From assembly GCA_039808845.1 (NCBI GenBank), contig JBDHTS010000054.1:1-17022 (forward strand): DNA of 17,022 bases, written 5' to 3'. Position numbers and translations under genes: made by a program. Positions 1 through 7,664 of the stretch are shown piece by piece. A model generated the notes under the pieces. It did no database searches. It saw nothing but the letters and a program-made list of their open reading frames with translations, and was not told where the DNA came from. The stretch is from JBDHTS01 sp039808845 (lineage in GTDB: Bacteria > Pseudomonadota > Alphaproteobacteria > Micavibrionales > Micavibrionaceae). The first letter of the stretch is position 1. The number at the start of each line of letters is the position of its first letter.

Positions 1-1
1 A

Positions 2-2959
2 GGGATCAATGACTATCTTTCCTCAGATGGCGACGATGTTATTTATGGAGATGATCTAGCAGGACTTTATTCTGGAAACGATACAATCATTGGAGATAAA
101 GGGGCAGATACCATATATGGCGGGGGTGGAGATGATGAAATTTGGGGTGCTGATACCCACGTAGGGGTTGATACCGCTGGAAATTACATCGACGGCGGAT
201 CAGGAAACGACACCCTTCATGGCGCTGATTATAATGATGAAATCTATGGCGGATCAGGAAACGATCACATTGGCGGCGCCAATGGCAATGACCTGATCCA
301 CGGCAACGATGGTGCCGATACCATCAATGAAGATCTCGGACAGGATACGATTTATGGAGATGACGGTGACGATACCATCTCGACTTACAGCCCTTCCGGT
401 GGCGGCGATGATACTGTTTACGGCGGCAACGGCAATGACAATATTCAAGCCAGCGGCTCGAATAACTATCTGGATGGCGGCGCTGATAACGATACGATTA
501 GTGGAGGCGTCGGAACCGATGAAATTCACGGCGGATCCGGAAACGATTATATCACGGCCTTCAATGGGGACAATCTGATTTATGGCGACGATGGTGTTGA
601 TACCATCTATGCAGGTGACAATAACGACACAATAAACGGCGGAAGCGGCGCTGACACCATTACCGCATACGCAGGAACAGATACTATCAACAGCGATGTA
701 GGTGACGATACGATTTACGCTGGTGATGGTGCCGATATTGTTCATGGCGGAACCGAGAATGATACCATTAAAGGTGAATCCGGTGGGGATATACTTTATG
801 GTGATGATGGGAACGACAATATAGATGGTGGTATTGGATCAGATACCATTTATGGCGGAAATGGTAATGATACTATGTACGATTGCGAGTTTTCCGGAGA
901 TGCCTTCGGTGAAGTCGATTATCTCTATGGGGAAGCTGGTGATGATACTCTTTATGCGATCTATCAAAACAATTATCTGTATGGCGGCTCTAATAACGAC
1001 ACCTATAATCTTTGGCTTAACTTAACCGGTACAAGCAGAACAGATACTGTCGAGGACTCCAGTGGCACAGCCGATGCTATAGTTCTTCAGTTTGACTCGA
1101 CCTTTGCAACTTACGTTTCTTCTTACATTGTTGGCTCTGATCTGCATATGATTTTTGATGACACGAATGACGATGAAATCATCATTAAAAATCAATACAC
1201 CGCAGATTCTTTTGGCAACACCATCGTCCAATCGATCGAATCTATAAAATATCTCGACAACGTCAATGTTGCAGCTGTCTCCTATACGCTCGGCACCTCC
1301 TCCGGCGAAACCATCAATGGCACCTCTATCAGCGAGGCCATTTCCGGACTCGGCGGGAGCGATACGATCAACGGGAATGACGGGAACGATCTGATCGTCG
1401 CGGGCACGGGGAACGATACGGTCCACGGCAATAACGACAACGACAAGATCTATGGCGGCGACGGCGACGATACGCTGTATGGCGGCGCGGGCAACGACGC
1501 GCTGGACGGCGGCACCGGCACGGACCTGCTGAACTACACGGGCGAAACGGCGCTGGTGACGGTCGACCTGTCGGCGGGCACGGCCTCCGGCACCTCCATC
1601 GGCTCCGACACCGTTGCCGGGTTCGAGAACGTCACCGGCACGAACAGTTACGGCGACACGCTCACGGGCGACGGCGGATCGAACATCCTGACCGGCCTCG
1701 GCGGCGGGGACACGCTCAACGGCAATGGCGGCGCGGATTATCTGGACGGCGGACTCGGCAACGATACGCTGAACGGCGGGGACGGCGACGACATCCTGAT
1801 CGGCTGGTCCGGCAACGACGCGCTGAACGGCGGCAACGGCACCGATACCGCGGATTACAGCAGCTCCACCTCCACCGTTATCGTCAGCCTGGCGAGCGGC
1901 ACGGCCTCCGGCGCGGGGTCGGACACGCTCTCCGGCATCGAATGGATTATCGGGGGCTCCGGCAACGACACGCTGACCGGCGACACGGGCGCGAACATGA
2001 TCAAGGGCAACGCCGGGGACGACACGATCAGCGGCGGCGACGGCAACGACCTGCTCTACGGCAACGCGGGCACGGATTCCATCGACGGCGGCAACGGATC
2101 CGATACGGCGGACTATACCACGGCGGCCGCGGGCATCACCGCCGATCTCTCCACGGGATCTGTCTCGAACGACGGCGACGGCGCGTCGGACACGCTCTCC
2201 AATATCGAGAACATCACCGGCTCCTCCCACGCCGACACCATCACGGGCAGCAGCGTATTCAACATCATCGACGCGGGCGCCGGCAACGACACCGTTTACG
2301 CCGGGTCGGGCAGCGATACGATCTATGGCGGCGCGGGCGACGATGTCCTGTATGGCGAGAATAATGACGACACCTTCTACACCGGCCTCGGCAACGATAC
2401 TTATGACGGCGGCGCGGGCAGCGGCGACAAGGTGAATTTCGCCTCCCTCTTCTCCGCCGTCACGGTTGACCTGGCCGCCGGCACCGCCTCGAACGCGACG
2501 GACGGGTCCGACACGCTGACCGGCATCGAGAACATTATCGGCTCCGGCGCGGCGGACGATATCCGCGGCGACGCGAACGCCAACAACCTGTCCGGCGGCG
2601 GCGGAAACGACACGATCGCGGGGCGCGGCGGGCTCGACACCCTCACCGGCAGCGGCGGCAGCGACACCTTCGTCTTCGAAACCGCGACGGCTTTCAGCAA
2701 TATCGACGTCGTCACCGACTTCAAGACGAACGAAAGCGACAAGCTGGACCTGTCGGACATCCTGACCGGCTTCAACCCCGGTACGGACCTGATCACCGAT
2801 TTCGTGGAGATCACGACCTCCGGTTCCAACAGCATCCTGAAAGTGGATATCGACGGCACGGGCTCGACCTACGCCCTGACCCAGATCGCCACGCTGAATG
2901 GAATCACGGGCCTGACCGACGAAGCCGCGCTTTACAGCAACGGCACCATCATCGCCTGA
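2..2959 (+). CDS. RTX (hemolysin-type) calcium-binding protein, type I secreted, 5' truncated
   Basis: The reading frame is open from base 2 to a TGA at 2957-2959 (985 residues visible), so the true start lies before the window; the internal ATG at 875 is not the start. Residues 1 to about 330 and about 445 to 890 are arrays of GGxGxDxUx nonapeptides, which in this family bind calcium and fold as parallel beta-rolls outside the cell. Residues about 341-430 are a non-repeat spacer resembling the haemolysin-type calcium-binding related domain. The second array holds four longer modules of the type DTADY...VDLxxGTAS...DTLxxIENIxG, starting near nt 1525, 1843, 2101 and 2428. The last ~100 residues (DVVTDFK...DKLDLSDIL, ending LYSNGTIIA) look like a type I secretion C-terminal target domain. 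No T1SS transporter genes are in view. Base composition changes sharply near nt 1290. Likely an adhesin, surface-layer or matrix protein; an enzymatic domain could lie upstream. Confidence 0.93.
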   Translation, partial: GINDYLSSDGDDVIYGDDLAGLYSGNDTIIGDKGADTIYGGGGDDEIWGADTHVGVDTAGNYIDGGSGNDTLHGADYNDEIYGGSGNDHIGGANGNDLIHGNDGADTINEDLGQDTIYGDDGDDTISTYSPSGGGDDTVYGGNGNDNIQASGSNNYLDGGADNDTISGGVGTDEIHGGSGNDYITAFNGDNLIYGDDGVDTIYAGDNNDTINGGSGADTITAYAGTDTINSDVGDDTIYAGDGADIVHGGTENDTIKGESGGDILYGDDGNDNIDGGIGSDTIYGGNGNDTMYDCEFSGDAFGEVDYLYGEAGDDTLYAIYQNNYLYGGSNNDTYNLWLNLTGTSRTDTVEDSSGTADAIVLQFDSTFATYVSSYIVGSDLHMIFDDTNDDEIIIKNQYTADSFGNTIVQSIESIKYLDNVNVAAVSYTLGTSSGETINGTSISEAISGLGGSDTINGNDGNDLIVAGTGNDTVHGNNDNDKIYGGDGDDTLYGGAGNDALDGGTGTDLLNYTGETALVTVDLSAGTASGTSIGSDTVAGFENVTGTNSYGDTLTGDGGSNILTGLGGGDTLNGNGGADYLDGGLGNDTLNGGDGDDILIGWSGNDALNGGNGTDTADYSSSTSTVIVSLASGTASGAGSDTLSGIEWIIGGSGNDTLTGDTGANMIKGNAGDDTISGGDGNDLLYGNAGTDSIDGGNGSDTADYTTAAAGITADLSTGSVSNDGDGASDTLSNIENITGSSHADTITGSSVFNIIDAGAGNDTVYAGSGSDTIYGGAGDDVLYGENNDDTFYTGLGNDTYDGGAGSGDKVNFASLFSAVTVDLAAGTASNATDGSDTLTGIENIIGSGAADDIRGDANANNLSGGGGNDTIAGRGGLDTLTGSGGSDTFVFETATAFSNIDVVTDFKTNESDKLDLSDILTGFNPGTDLITDFVEITTSGSNSILKVDIDGTGSTYALTQIATLNGITGLTDEAALYSNGTIIA

Positions 2960-2974
2960 ATCGTTAACGAAATT

Positions 2975-3014
2975 ATAATTCCGGCGGAAACGATCTTCCG
3001 GAATTATGTTTTTT
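2975..3014 (+). terminator. Rho-independent terminator after the RTX gene
   Basis: A perfect 10-bp stem (ATAATTCCGG at 2975-2984 with CCGGAATTAT at 2998-3007) encloses a 13-nt loop and is followed by a run of six T at 3009-3014. It begins 16 nt after the RTX stop codon, so it should separate that transcript from flbT-flaF. Confidence 0.8.
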
Positions 3015-3051
3015 GCGTGAATAATGGCCGTCTTATGGTATGTTCAGGCAA

Positions 3052-3080
3052 TAGAATCTTTACCTATTCCCCGGTATAAT
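3052..3080 (+). promoter_or_regulatory. Possible sigma-70-type promoter for flbT-flaF
   Basis: A perfect TATAAT lies at 3075-3080, with only a weak -35 (TAGAAT, 3052-3057) 17 bp upstream. It sits between the RTX terminator and flbT and predicts a leader of about 40 nt. An 11-bp direct repeat, GGAAGAACTCC, occurs in that leader at 3091-3101 and 3115-3125; the second copy is part of the flbT ribosome binding site. Support is mainly the -10 match and position. Confidence 0.35.
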
Positions 3081-3125
3081 GAACGGGACCGGAAGAACTC
3101 CGTCGGCTAAACAGGGAAGAACTCC

Positions 3126-3527
3126 ATGGCGCTTGTAATCGACCTGAAACCGCACGAAAAAATACTGATCGGGACGGCCGTCATCACCAACGCCGACCAG
3201 CGGACCCGCCTCCACATCGCCGGCGACGCCCCTATTCTCCGGGAAAAGGATGTGATGCAGGAGGAGGACGCGAACAGCCCTTGCCGCAAGATCTACTTTC
3301 TGGTGCAATGCATGTATCTGGCCCCCGACCCGAAAATCTACTTCGACAGATATTTCGGCATGATCAAGGAAATCCAGGAGGCCGCGCCCACGACCACCTT
3401 TTTCTTCCTGAAAATCAACGAGACGATCCTGGGCGGCCATTATTACAAGGCGATGAAAGAAGCGCGCGAACTGATCAAGCATGAAGACGAGCTGATAGCC
3501 AATGTCAAAACATCCAACGCCCGCTAA
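3126..3527 (+). CDS. flbT: FlbT, post-transcriptional regulator of flagellin expression
   Basis: A 133-residue protein with the FlbT signature: N-terminal MALVIDLKPHEKILIG, then VITNADQRTRLHIAGDAPIL and a C-terminal helix with YYKAMKEARELIKHE. Family members are about 130-140 residues, so it is full length. In Caulobacter FlbT acts in the cytoplasm and lowers flagellin translation by acting on the flagellin mRNA leader; in some other alphaproteobacteria the effect differs. The ATG at 3126 has an AGGGAAG ribosome binding site upstream. Its last 26 nt overlap flaF, so the two are co-transcribed and probably translationally coupled. No flagellin gene lies inside the window; the gene upstream is the unrelated RTX gene, separated by a terminator. 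Confidence 0.95.
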   Translation: MALVIDLKPHEKILIGTAVITNADQRTRLHIAGDAPILREKDVMQEEDANSPCRKIYFLVQCMYLAPDPKIYFDRYFGMIKEIQEAAPTTTFFFLKINETILGGHYYKAMKEARELIKHEDELIANVKTSNAR

Positions 3528-3924
3528 TCCGCACGCCGCCGCTGCCGGCGCCTATGGCCAGCACGCGCTGAAGCACACGCCCGACCAGCGGGAGCTTGAG
3601 GGCCGCGTGCTGCTGAAAGCTGCACAGAAATTCCAGGATCTGCAGAACGCGTGGGATGCCATGACACCCGGCAGCCTGGACGAGGCGCTGACCTATAACC
3701 GCCAGATCTGGATGATGTTCGTCGATACCGCGATCGAGGATAAAAACCCCGACCGCCCCCGATCGCTCCGCAGCAACATCGCCAACCTCGGCACCTTCAT
3801 CTTCAAGCATACGATCGATACGCTGGCCAGTCCCTCAAAGGAAAAGCTGAATATCCTGATCGAGATCAACCGCGAGATCGCGGCGGGCCTGATGCAAAAG
3901 CCGGAAACCGGGTTGAGGGAATAG
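3502..3924 (+). CDS. flaF: FlaF, flagellin expression/secretion regulator
   Basis: A 140-residue protein of the FlaF family, recognised by the AAAGAYGQ stretch near residue 13, the helix ELEGRVLLKAAQKFQ, the NRQIWMMFVDTAIEDKNPD block and RSNIANLGTFIFKHT. In Caulobacter FlaF works opposite to FlbT and is needed for flagellin synthesis and export. The ATG at 3502 lies within the 3' end of flbT in another frame, which suggests translational reinitiation or coupling. The visible ribosome binding site is weak, in keeping with coupling. It is followed by a palindromic repeat that may end the transcript. Confidence 0.92.
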   Translation: MSKHPTPANPHAAAAGAYGQHALKHTPDQRELEGRVLLKAAQKFQDLQNAWDAMTPGSLDEALTYNRQIWMMFVDTAIEDKNPDRPRSLRSNIANLGTFIFKHTIDTLASPSKEKLNILIEINREIAAGLMQKPETGLRE

Positions 3925-3943
3925 AGATATTTCCTGGACTGTC

Positions 3944-4084
3944 TCATCCCGGCGAAGGCCGGGATCCATACTATGCTTAAAATAAGCGCAGTGGTTGCCA
4001 ACGATCATAGAGCGCGCTCTATGATCGTTGTCGCTTTCTGTTCTCATGGATAAAGCGTATGCGTCCCGGCCTTCGCCGGGATGA
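3944..4084. repeat. REPIN-like nested palindromic element
   Basis: Two copies of a 21-bp sequence containing CCCGGCGAAGGCCGGG stand in inverted orientation at 3944-3964 and 4064-4084; each is itself a hairpin (CCCGGC / GCCGGG around GAAG). In the centre is a perfect 32-bp palindrome at 3999-4030, with arms of 16 bp starting CAACGATCATAGAGCG. The intervening arms also pair partly, so the 141-bp unit could fold as one long imperfect hairpin. Two inverted REP units around a spacer is the layout of a REPIN, a non-autonomous element moved by a RAYT transposase; none is in the window. It lies between the convergent flaF and the FlaG-like gene and could act as a two-way terminator. Confidence 0.85.
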
Positions 4085-4104
4085 CAGACTTTAAAAAAGA
4101 GCGA

Positions 4105-4584
4105 TTAAGCGAAGACCGACACACCCGAACCGGACGAAGCGCCCGTCTGGGCCGCGCTGGCGAAAGCGGCGATCTGGCGGGCCGTCGCACCGGATGATTT
4201 GGCTTTGACGGGCGTGGGTGTCTGTTGCGGCTGAGGCTCGGGCGCGGAGGCCTGGACCTGGACCGTATTGGCGGGTTCCGGGGCCCTTTTGGATACGGCG
4301 GAGGCCAGAGCCTCGGCCTGGCGGGCAGCATCGCGGGCACGGCTTTCAAGCGTGGTGTCCGACGGGAAACTTTGCACCACATCGCCGGTTTCGCTGTCGC
4401 GCAGCTGGAGGATAGCCTTGTCGAAGTTCACATCGACATAAACATAAGGGCTGACATAAGGAGCCTGAGCCACCTTCTGAACCCGTTCGGGGTTGGCGGC
4501 GAAAGAATCAGCGGTACTGGCCTGTTCGGTGTTCCCCCGAACCAGGGGCGCTGATTGCAGAACTGAATTGACTGCTTCAATCAT
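4105..4584 (-). CDS. FlaG-like protein of the flagellar cluster
   Basis: A 159-residue protein when read from the ATG at 4584, which has AGGAC at a suitable distance; a TTG at 4635 would add 17 residues and is less likely. Residues about 43-76 (YVSPYVYVDVNFDKAILQL, then RDSETGDVVQSFPSD) resemble the core of FlaG proteins: a beta hairpin with D..TG.VV and a FP/IP end. Residues 80-100 form an alanine- and charge-rich helix; 101-130 are rich in Pro, Gln and Ala; the end is low-complexity Ala/Ser/Gly. FlaG in other bacteria affects filament length, but its mechanism is poorly defined. The gene is divergent from fliF and convergent with flaF. The FlaG assignment rests on the short core only. Confidence 0.6.
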   Translation of the reverse strand: MIEAVNSVLQSAPLVRGNTEQASTADSFAANPERVQKVAQAPYVSPYVYVDVNFDKAILQLRDSETGDVVQSFPSDTTLESRARDAARQAEALASAVSKRAPEPANTVQVQASAPEPQPQQTPTPVKAKSSGATARQIAAFASAAQTGASSGSGVSVFA

Positions 4585-4647
4585 CGTCCTGACCGTTTCT
4601 TCAATCCCACGGCTGTTTCCCTGCCGCAGACACAATATCCTAGTATC

Positions 4648-4676
4648 ATGATATCAGCCGCTTCGTAAAAAGTCAA
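4648..4676 (-). promoter_or_regulatory. Sigma-70-type promoter for the FlaG-like gene
   Basis: Read on the minus strand: TTGACT at 4676-4671, a 17-bp spacer, then TATCAT at 4653-4648. Both hexamers match the consensus at five of six positions. The predicted start near 4641 gives a leader of about 57 nt before the ATG at 4584. The -10 overlaps a 10-bp palindrome, TATCATGATA (4644-4653). Confidence 0.6.
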
Positions 4677-4737
4677 ACGAAACCGGACGGATTCTTTCGA
4701 TTGATTTTATTGTAAGCATTTGAATTATTAAATATTT

Positions 4738-4753
4738 TTTACCATTTCTTTAC
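4738..4753 (+). promoter_or_regulatory. CtrA-like tandem half-sites upstream of fliF
   Basis: TTTA-N7-TTTAC: the nonamer TTTACCATT occurs at 4738-4746 and 4749-4757, 11 bp or one helical turn apart. The CtrA box of alphaproteobacteria is TTAA-N7-TTAAC, so each half differs at one position. It lies in the 394-bp region between the divergent FlaG-like gene and fliF. No ctrA gene is visible here, and the site lies in a local AT-rich stretch, so chance is a real alternative. Confidence 0.35.
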
Positions 4754-4830
4754 CATTCCGGTTCCATCATTTCCGCATGCCATCCCGATCCAAAAGCTTT
4801 GCCGTCAACGGTTTGCGGCCAAAGACCGCA

Positions 4831-4859
4831 TGGAAAAAGACTTCGAAAAGCTTTATAAT
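4831..4859 (+). promoter_or_regulatory. Possible sigma-70-type promoter for the fliF operon
   Basis: TGGAAA at 4831-4836, a 17-bp spacer and a perfect TATAAT at 4854-4859. The predicted start near 4866 leaves a leader of about 113 nt before the fliF start. The -35 matches at only four of six positions. The flanking region up to 4978 holds no convincing gene. Confidence 0.4.
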
Positions 4860-4880
4860 GGTTTCCGGAGTGTTAATAAT

Positions 4881-4899
4881 GGCAGGGCGATTCGCTGCC
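4881..4899. promoter_or_regulatory. Inverted repeat in the fliF leader, possible operator
   Basis: GGCAG at 4881-4885 and CTGCC at 4895-4899 form a perfect 5-bp inverted repeat around nine bases. It is flanked by a second, offset pair (AATAA just before, TTATT after). It lies just downstream of the predicted fliF start site. In Caulobacter FlbD represses fliF from an operator near the promoter; whether this repeat is such a site cannot be told from one copy. Confidence 0.25.
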
Positions 4900-4978
4900 C
4901 GGCGTTATTCCTGCATTCCATACCCTTGCGCTCTTCAGGCGCGATCTTTCGTCCATAAATACAATACAGGTCAGTGCG

Positions 4979-6628
4979 TTGAACAGCTTTTTTGATACAT
5001 TGAAGCAACTCGGTCCGGCCCGTCTCGGCATCATGGGCGCGGTACTTGCCGGACTCTTGCTGTTCTTCATCTTCGTGTCGATGCGTATGTCCACGCCGGA
5101 CATGAAGATGCTCTATGCCGATCTGTCCTCCAGCGATTCTGCCGCTGTCGCGTCGCGGCTTGATGGCGTCAACATTCCCTATGAACTAAGCCCCGACGGG
5201 ACGAAAATCAGCGTGCCCGGCGATGCGGTCGCCCGCGCCCGGATGCTGCTGGCGCAGGATGGCCTGCCCGATGGCGGCTCAATGGGATACGAGCTGTTCG
5301 ACAAGCAAACCAGCTTCGGCACAACCAACTTTGTCCAGAACATCAACCAGGTCCGCGCGCTGGAGGGCGAACTGTCCCGCACCATAGGCTCGCTGAACCA
5401 GGTGCGTGGCGCCCGGGTCCATCTTGTCCTGCCGCAGCGCGAACTGTTCAGCCGCGACAGCCGCCCCGCCTCCGCCAGCGTAGTCGTCAACCTTCGGCCA
5501 GGCGCGCGCATCGACAAGGAACAGATCCTGGCGATCCAGTCCCTTGTCTCCTCCGCCGTGCCGGATCTGAAACCCGACAAGGTCGCGGTCATCGACAGCG
5601 ACGGCAATCTGCTGGCCCGTGCGGGCGATGACGACGAAGTGATGGCCGGCGTCAAGGCCGAGGAAATGCGCCGCAATTACGAAACACGCACCGCGCAGTC
5701 CCTGGAGGATGTCATCGGCCATATTGTCGGCTTCGGCAAGGTGCGCGTGACGGTCACCGCCGACATGGATTTCGACCGCGTCACAACGAACCAGGAATTG
5801 TTCGATCCCGAGCAACAGGTCGTGCGTTCGACCCAGACCGTGAACGAACAGAACAAGGAACGGGATCAGGGCGGCGGAGACGTTTCGGTGCAGAACAACC
5901 TGCCCGCCATCTCCGGCGACCTGCTGAACGACAAGCCCACATCGGAAGGATCGCGCACGGAAGAAACGACGAACTACGAGATCGGCAAGACCGTCCGCAA
6001 TATGGTGCATGAGGGCGGCGGCGTCACACGCCAATCCGTCGCCGTTCTGGTAGATGGGAACTACACCACGGATGACAAGGGCGTGAAAACCTATCAGCCG
6101 CGCTCCGACGAAGAGATCAAGAAGATCGACAGCCTCGTCAGATCCTCCATCGGCTTTGATGAAAAACGGGGCGACAAGGTCGAGATCGTCAACATGCAGT
6201 TCGCGGATATTACCCCGGACGACAGTGAAATCGTTGATGACAGCAAGCTTCTGGGCTTCGAGAAAAGCGACCTGCTCGACGCGGTGGAGATCATCACCGT
6301 CGCCATCATGGTCATCCTCGTCATCCTTCTGGTTCTGCAGCCGATGGTCAGCCGCCTGATGTCCACCGAAGGTCCGTCTTTGGGAGAAGACCTTGAAACA
6401 GATCTTCTGGCCGCCCGCCCGGCCAATCCGGCGCTGATGAGCCCGGACTCCCTGCGTTCAGAGGAATTCCGGGCGCCCTCCGCCGAAGACGATGAATCGC
6501 TGATCGACATGCAGGCCGTGGAAGGCAAGGTGAAAGCCTCCTCGGTCAAGAAGGTTGAGGATATCGTCGAAAACTATCCTGCGGAGACCGTTTCGGTGCT
6601 GCGCAGCTGGATGACCCAGGAAACATAA
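4979..6628 (+). CDS. fliF: FliF, flagellar MS-ring protein
   Basis: A 549-residue FliF, normal length for the family. It builds the MS ring in the inner membrane, the base for the rod, C-ring and export gate. A membrane segment is at about 16-34, followed by the YscJ/FliF ring domain (about 40-215, with QTSFGTTNFVQNINQVRALEGEL and GARVHLVLPQRELFSR). A periplasmic FliF C domain follows (about 240-410, including SEGSRTEETTNYEIGKTVR). The second membrane segment is at about 434-455. The cytoplasmic tail ends ENYPAETVSVLRSWMTQ, the segment known to bind FliG. The start is TTG at 4979, with AGG at 4968-4970; no in-frame ATG fits better. First gene of fliF-fliG-fliH-fliN. Confidence 0.97.
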   Translation: MNSFFDTLKQLGPARLGIMGAVLAGLLLFFIFVSMRMSTPDMKMLYADLSSSDSAAVASRLDGVNIPYELSPDGTKISVPGDAVARARMLLAQDGLPDGGSMGYELFDKQTSFGTTNFVQNINQVRALEGELSRTIGSLNQVRGARVHLVLPQRELFSRDSRPASASVVVNLRPGARIDKEQILAIQSLVSSAVPDLKPDKVAVIDSDGNLLARAGDDDEVMAGVKAEEMRRNYETRTAQSLEDVIGHIVGFGKVRVTVTADMDFDRVTTNQELFDPEQQVVRSTQTVNEQNKERDQGGGDVSVQNNLPAISGDLLNDKPTSEGSRTEETTNYEIGKTVRNMVHEGGGVTRQSVAVLVDGNYTTDDKGVKTYQPRSDEEIKKIDSLVRSSIGFDEKRGDKVEIVNMQFADITPDDSEIVDDSKLLGFEKSDLLDAVEIITVAIMVILVILLVLQPMVSRLMSTEGPSLGEDLETDLLAARPANPALMSPDSLRSEEFRAPSAEDDESLIDMQAVEGKVKASSVKKVEDIVENYPAETVSVLRSWMTQET

Positions 6629-6640
6629 GGAACGCCTGCC

Positions 6641-7663
6641 TTGGCCATGCGCATACGCGAAGATTACCGCACGCTCTCCGGCCCGGAAAAAGCCGCGATC
6701 TTCATGCTTGCGCTGGGCGAGGAGCATACGGCCAAGATCTTCGAGCACATGGACACGGAGGAGATCCTTGAACTCTCCCAGACCATGGCCACGCTCGGCA
6801 AAGTCGGCGCGAACGTGATCGAGCGCCTGTTTATCGAATTTACCGAACAGATGAGCTCGACCAACGCCCTGATCGGCACGCTGGATTCCACCGAACGCCT
6901 CCTGACCAAGGTTCTGGGCAAGGAAAAAGTCGGCGTGATCATGGAGGAAATCCGGGGTCCCGCAGGACGCACGATGTGGGAAAAACTGGGCAATGTGAAC
7001 GAGGAGATCCTCGCCAACTTCCTGCAGAAGGAATATCCGCAGACCGTCGCCGTCGTCATGTCGAAAGTGCAGACGGACCATGCCGCACGCGTCCTTGCCC
7101 TGCTCCCGGAAAATTTCGCGCTGGAAGTCATCAACCGCATGCTGCGGATGGAGGCCGTGCAGAAGGAAGTGCTGGAGGATGTCGAAAAAACCCTTCGCAC
7201 CGAATTCATGGCCAACCTGTCCCGCACGCAACGCCGCGACAGCCACGAACTGATGGCCGAGATCTTCAATAACCTGGATCGTACGGTCGAGGCGAAATTC
7301 ATGGAGGAGCTGGAAAAACAGTCGCCGGATTCCGCCGAAAGGATCCGCAGCCTGATGTTCACCTTCGAGGACCTGCTGAAACTGGCGCCGTCGTCAATCC
7401 AGACGCTTATTCGCGCGGTAGACAAGGAAAAGCTGCCGATCGCGCTCAAGGGCGCGACGGAATCCTTGCGCGATTTGTTCTTCTCCAACATGTCCGAGCG
7501 CGCCGCCAAGATCATGAAGGAAGATATGGCCGCCATGGGTCCTGTACGTCTGAAAGACGTCGAGGAAGCGCAGCAGGCCATCGTCGCCACCACCAAAGAC
7601 CTCGAAGCACGCGGCGAGATCACCATCTCCTCCGGCGCCGAGGAAGACGAGCTGATTTACTAA
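6641..7663 (+). CDS. fliG: FliG, flagellar motor switch protein
   Basis: A 340-residue FliG. It sits on the FliF tail at the cytoplasmic face and transmits torque from the stator. The EHPQ motif of the middle domain reads EYPQ here (131-134) and the hinge MFTF motif is at 239-242. In the C-terminal domain the charged torque face is kept: K270, R287 and E294-D295 correspond by alignment with E. coli FliG to K264, R281 and D288-D289, with one Asp to Glu change. The start is taken as TTG at 6641, nine nt after AAGGA that overlaps the fliF stop; an ATG two codons later is too far from that site. It is 12 nt after fliF and 1 nt before fliH. Confidence 0.97.
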   Translation: MAMRIREDYRTLSGPEKAAIFMLALGEEHTAKIFEHMDTEEILELSQTMATLGKVGANVIERLFIEFTEQMSSTNALIGTLDSTERLLTKVLGKEKVGVIMEEIRGPAGRTMWEKLGNVNEEILANFLQKEYPQTVAVVMSKVQTDHAARVLALLPENFALEVINRMLRMEAVQKEVLEDVEKTLRTEFMANLSRTQRRDSHELMAEIFNNLDRTVEAKFMEELEKQSPDSAERIRSLMFTFEDLLKLAPSSIQTLIRAVDKEKLPIALKGATESLRDLFFSNMSERAAKIMKEDMAAMGPVRLKDVEEAQQAIVATTKDLEARGEITISSGAEEDELIY

Positions 7664-7664
7664 G

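Noticed and set aside
1022..2230. Long minus-strand open frame (402 codons) opposite the RTX gene, and another at 254-745
   Set aside because: These mirror the repetitive GGxGxD codons on the other strand; their Val/Ala/Asp/Arg-rich translations are low-complexity and lack any domain.
1942..2364. Plus-strand open frame inside the RTX gene with an Arg/His-rich product
   Set aside because: Frame-shifted shadow of the repeat array; composition (GQRRGRHDQRRRRQR) is an artefact of G+C-rich repeats.
3944..4084. CRISPR-like repeat
   Set aside because: The two repeat copies are inverted and only one pair exists; no direct repeats with regular spacers and no cas genes are present.
4881..4903. Sigma-54-like match (GG-N10-GC) in the fliF leader
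   Set aside because: Only the GG and GC pairs fit; the rest of TGGCACG-N4-TTGC is absent and the stretch is better explained by the GGCAG/CTGCC inverted repeat.
4777..4995. 72-codon open frame in the fliF upstream region
   Set aside because: It lacks a ribosome binding site, has no recognisable domain, overlaps the fliF start in another frame and covers the likely fliF promoter and leader.
5279..6034. Long minus-strand open frame opposite fliF, and similar ones opposite fliG, flbD and flhA
   Set aside because: Products have no recognisable domains and run fully antisense to strongly conserved flagellar genes; they are shadows of high-G+C coding sequence.
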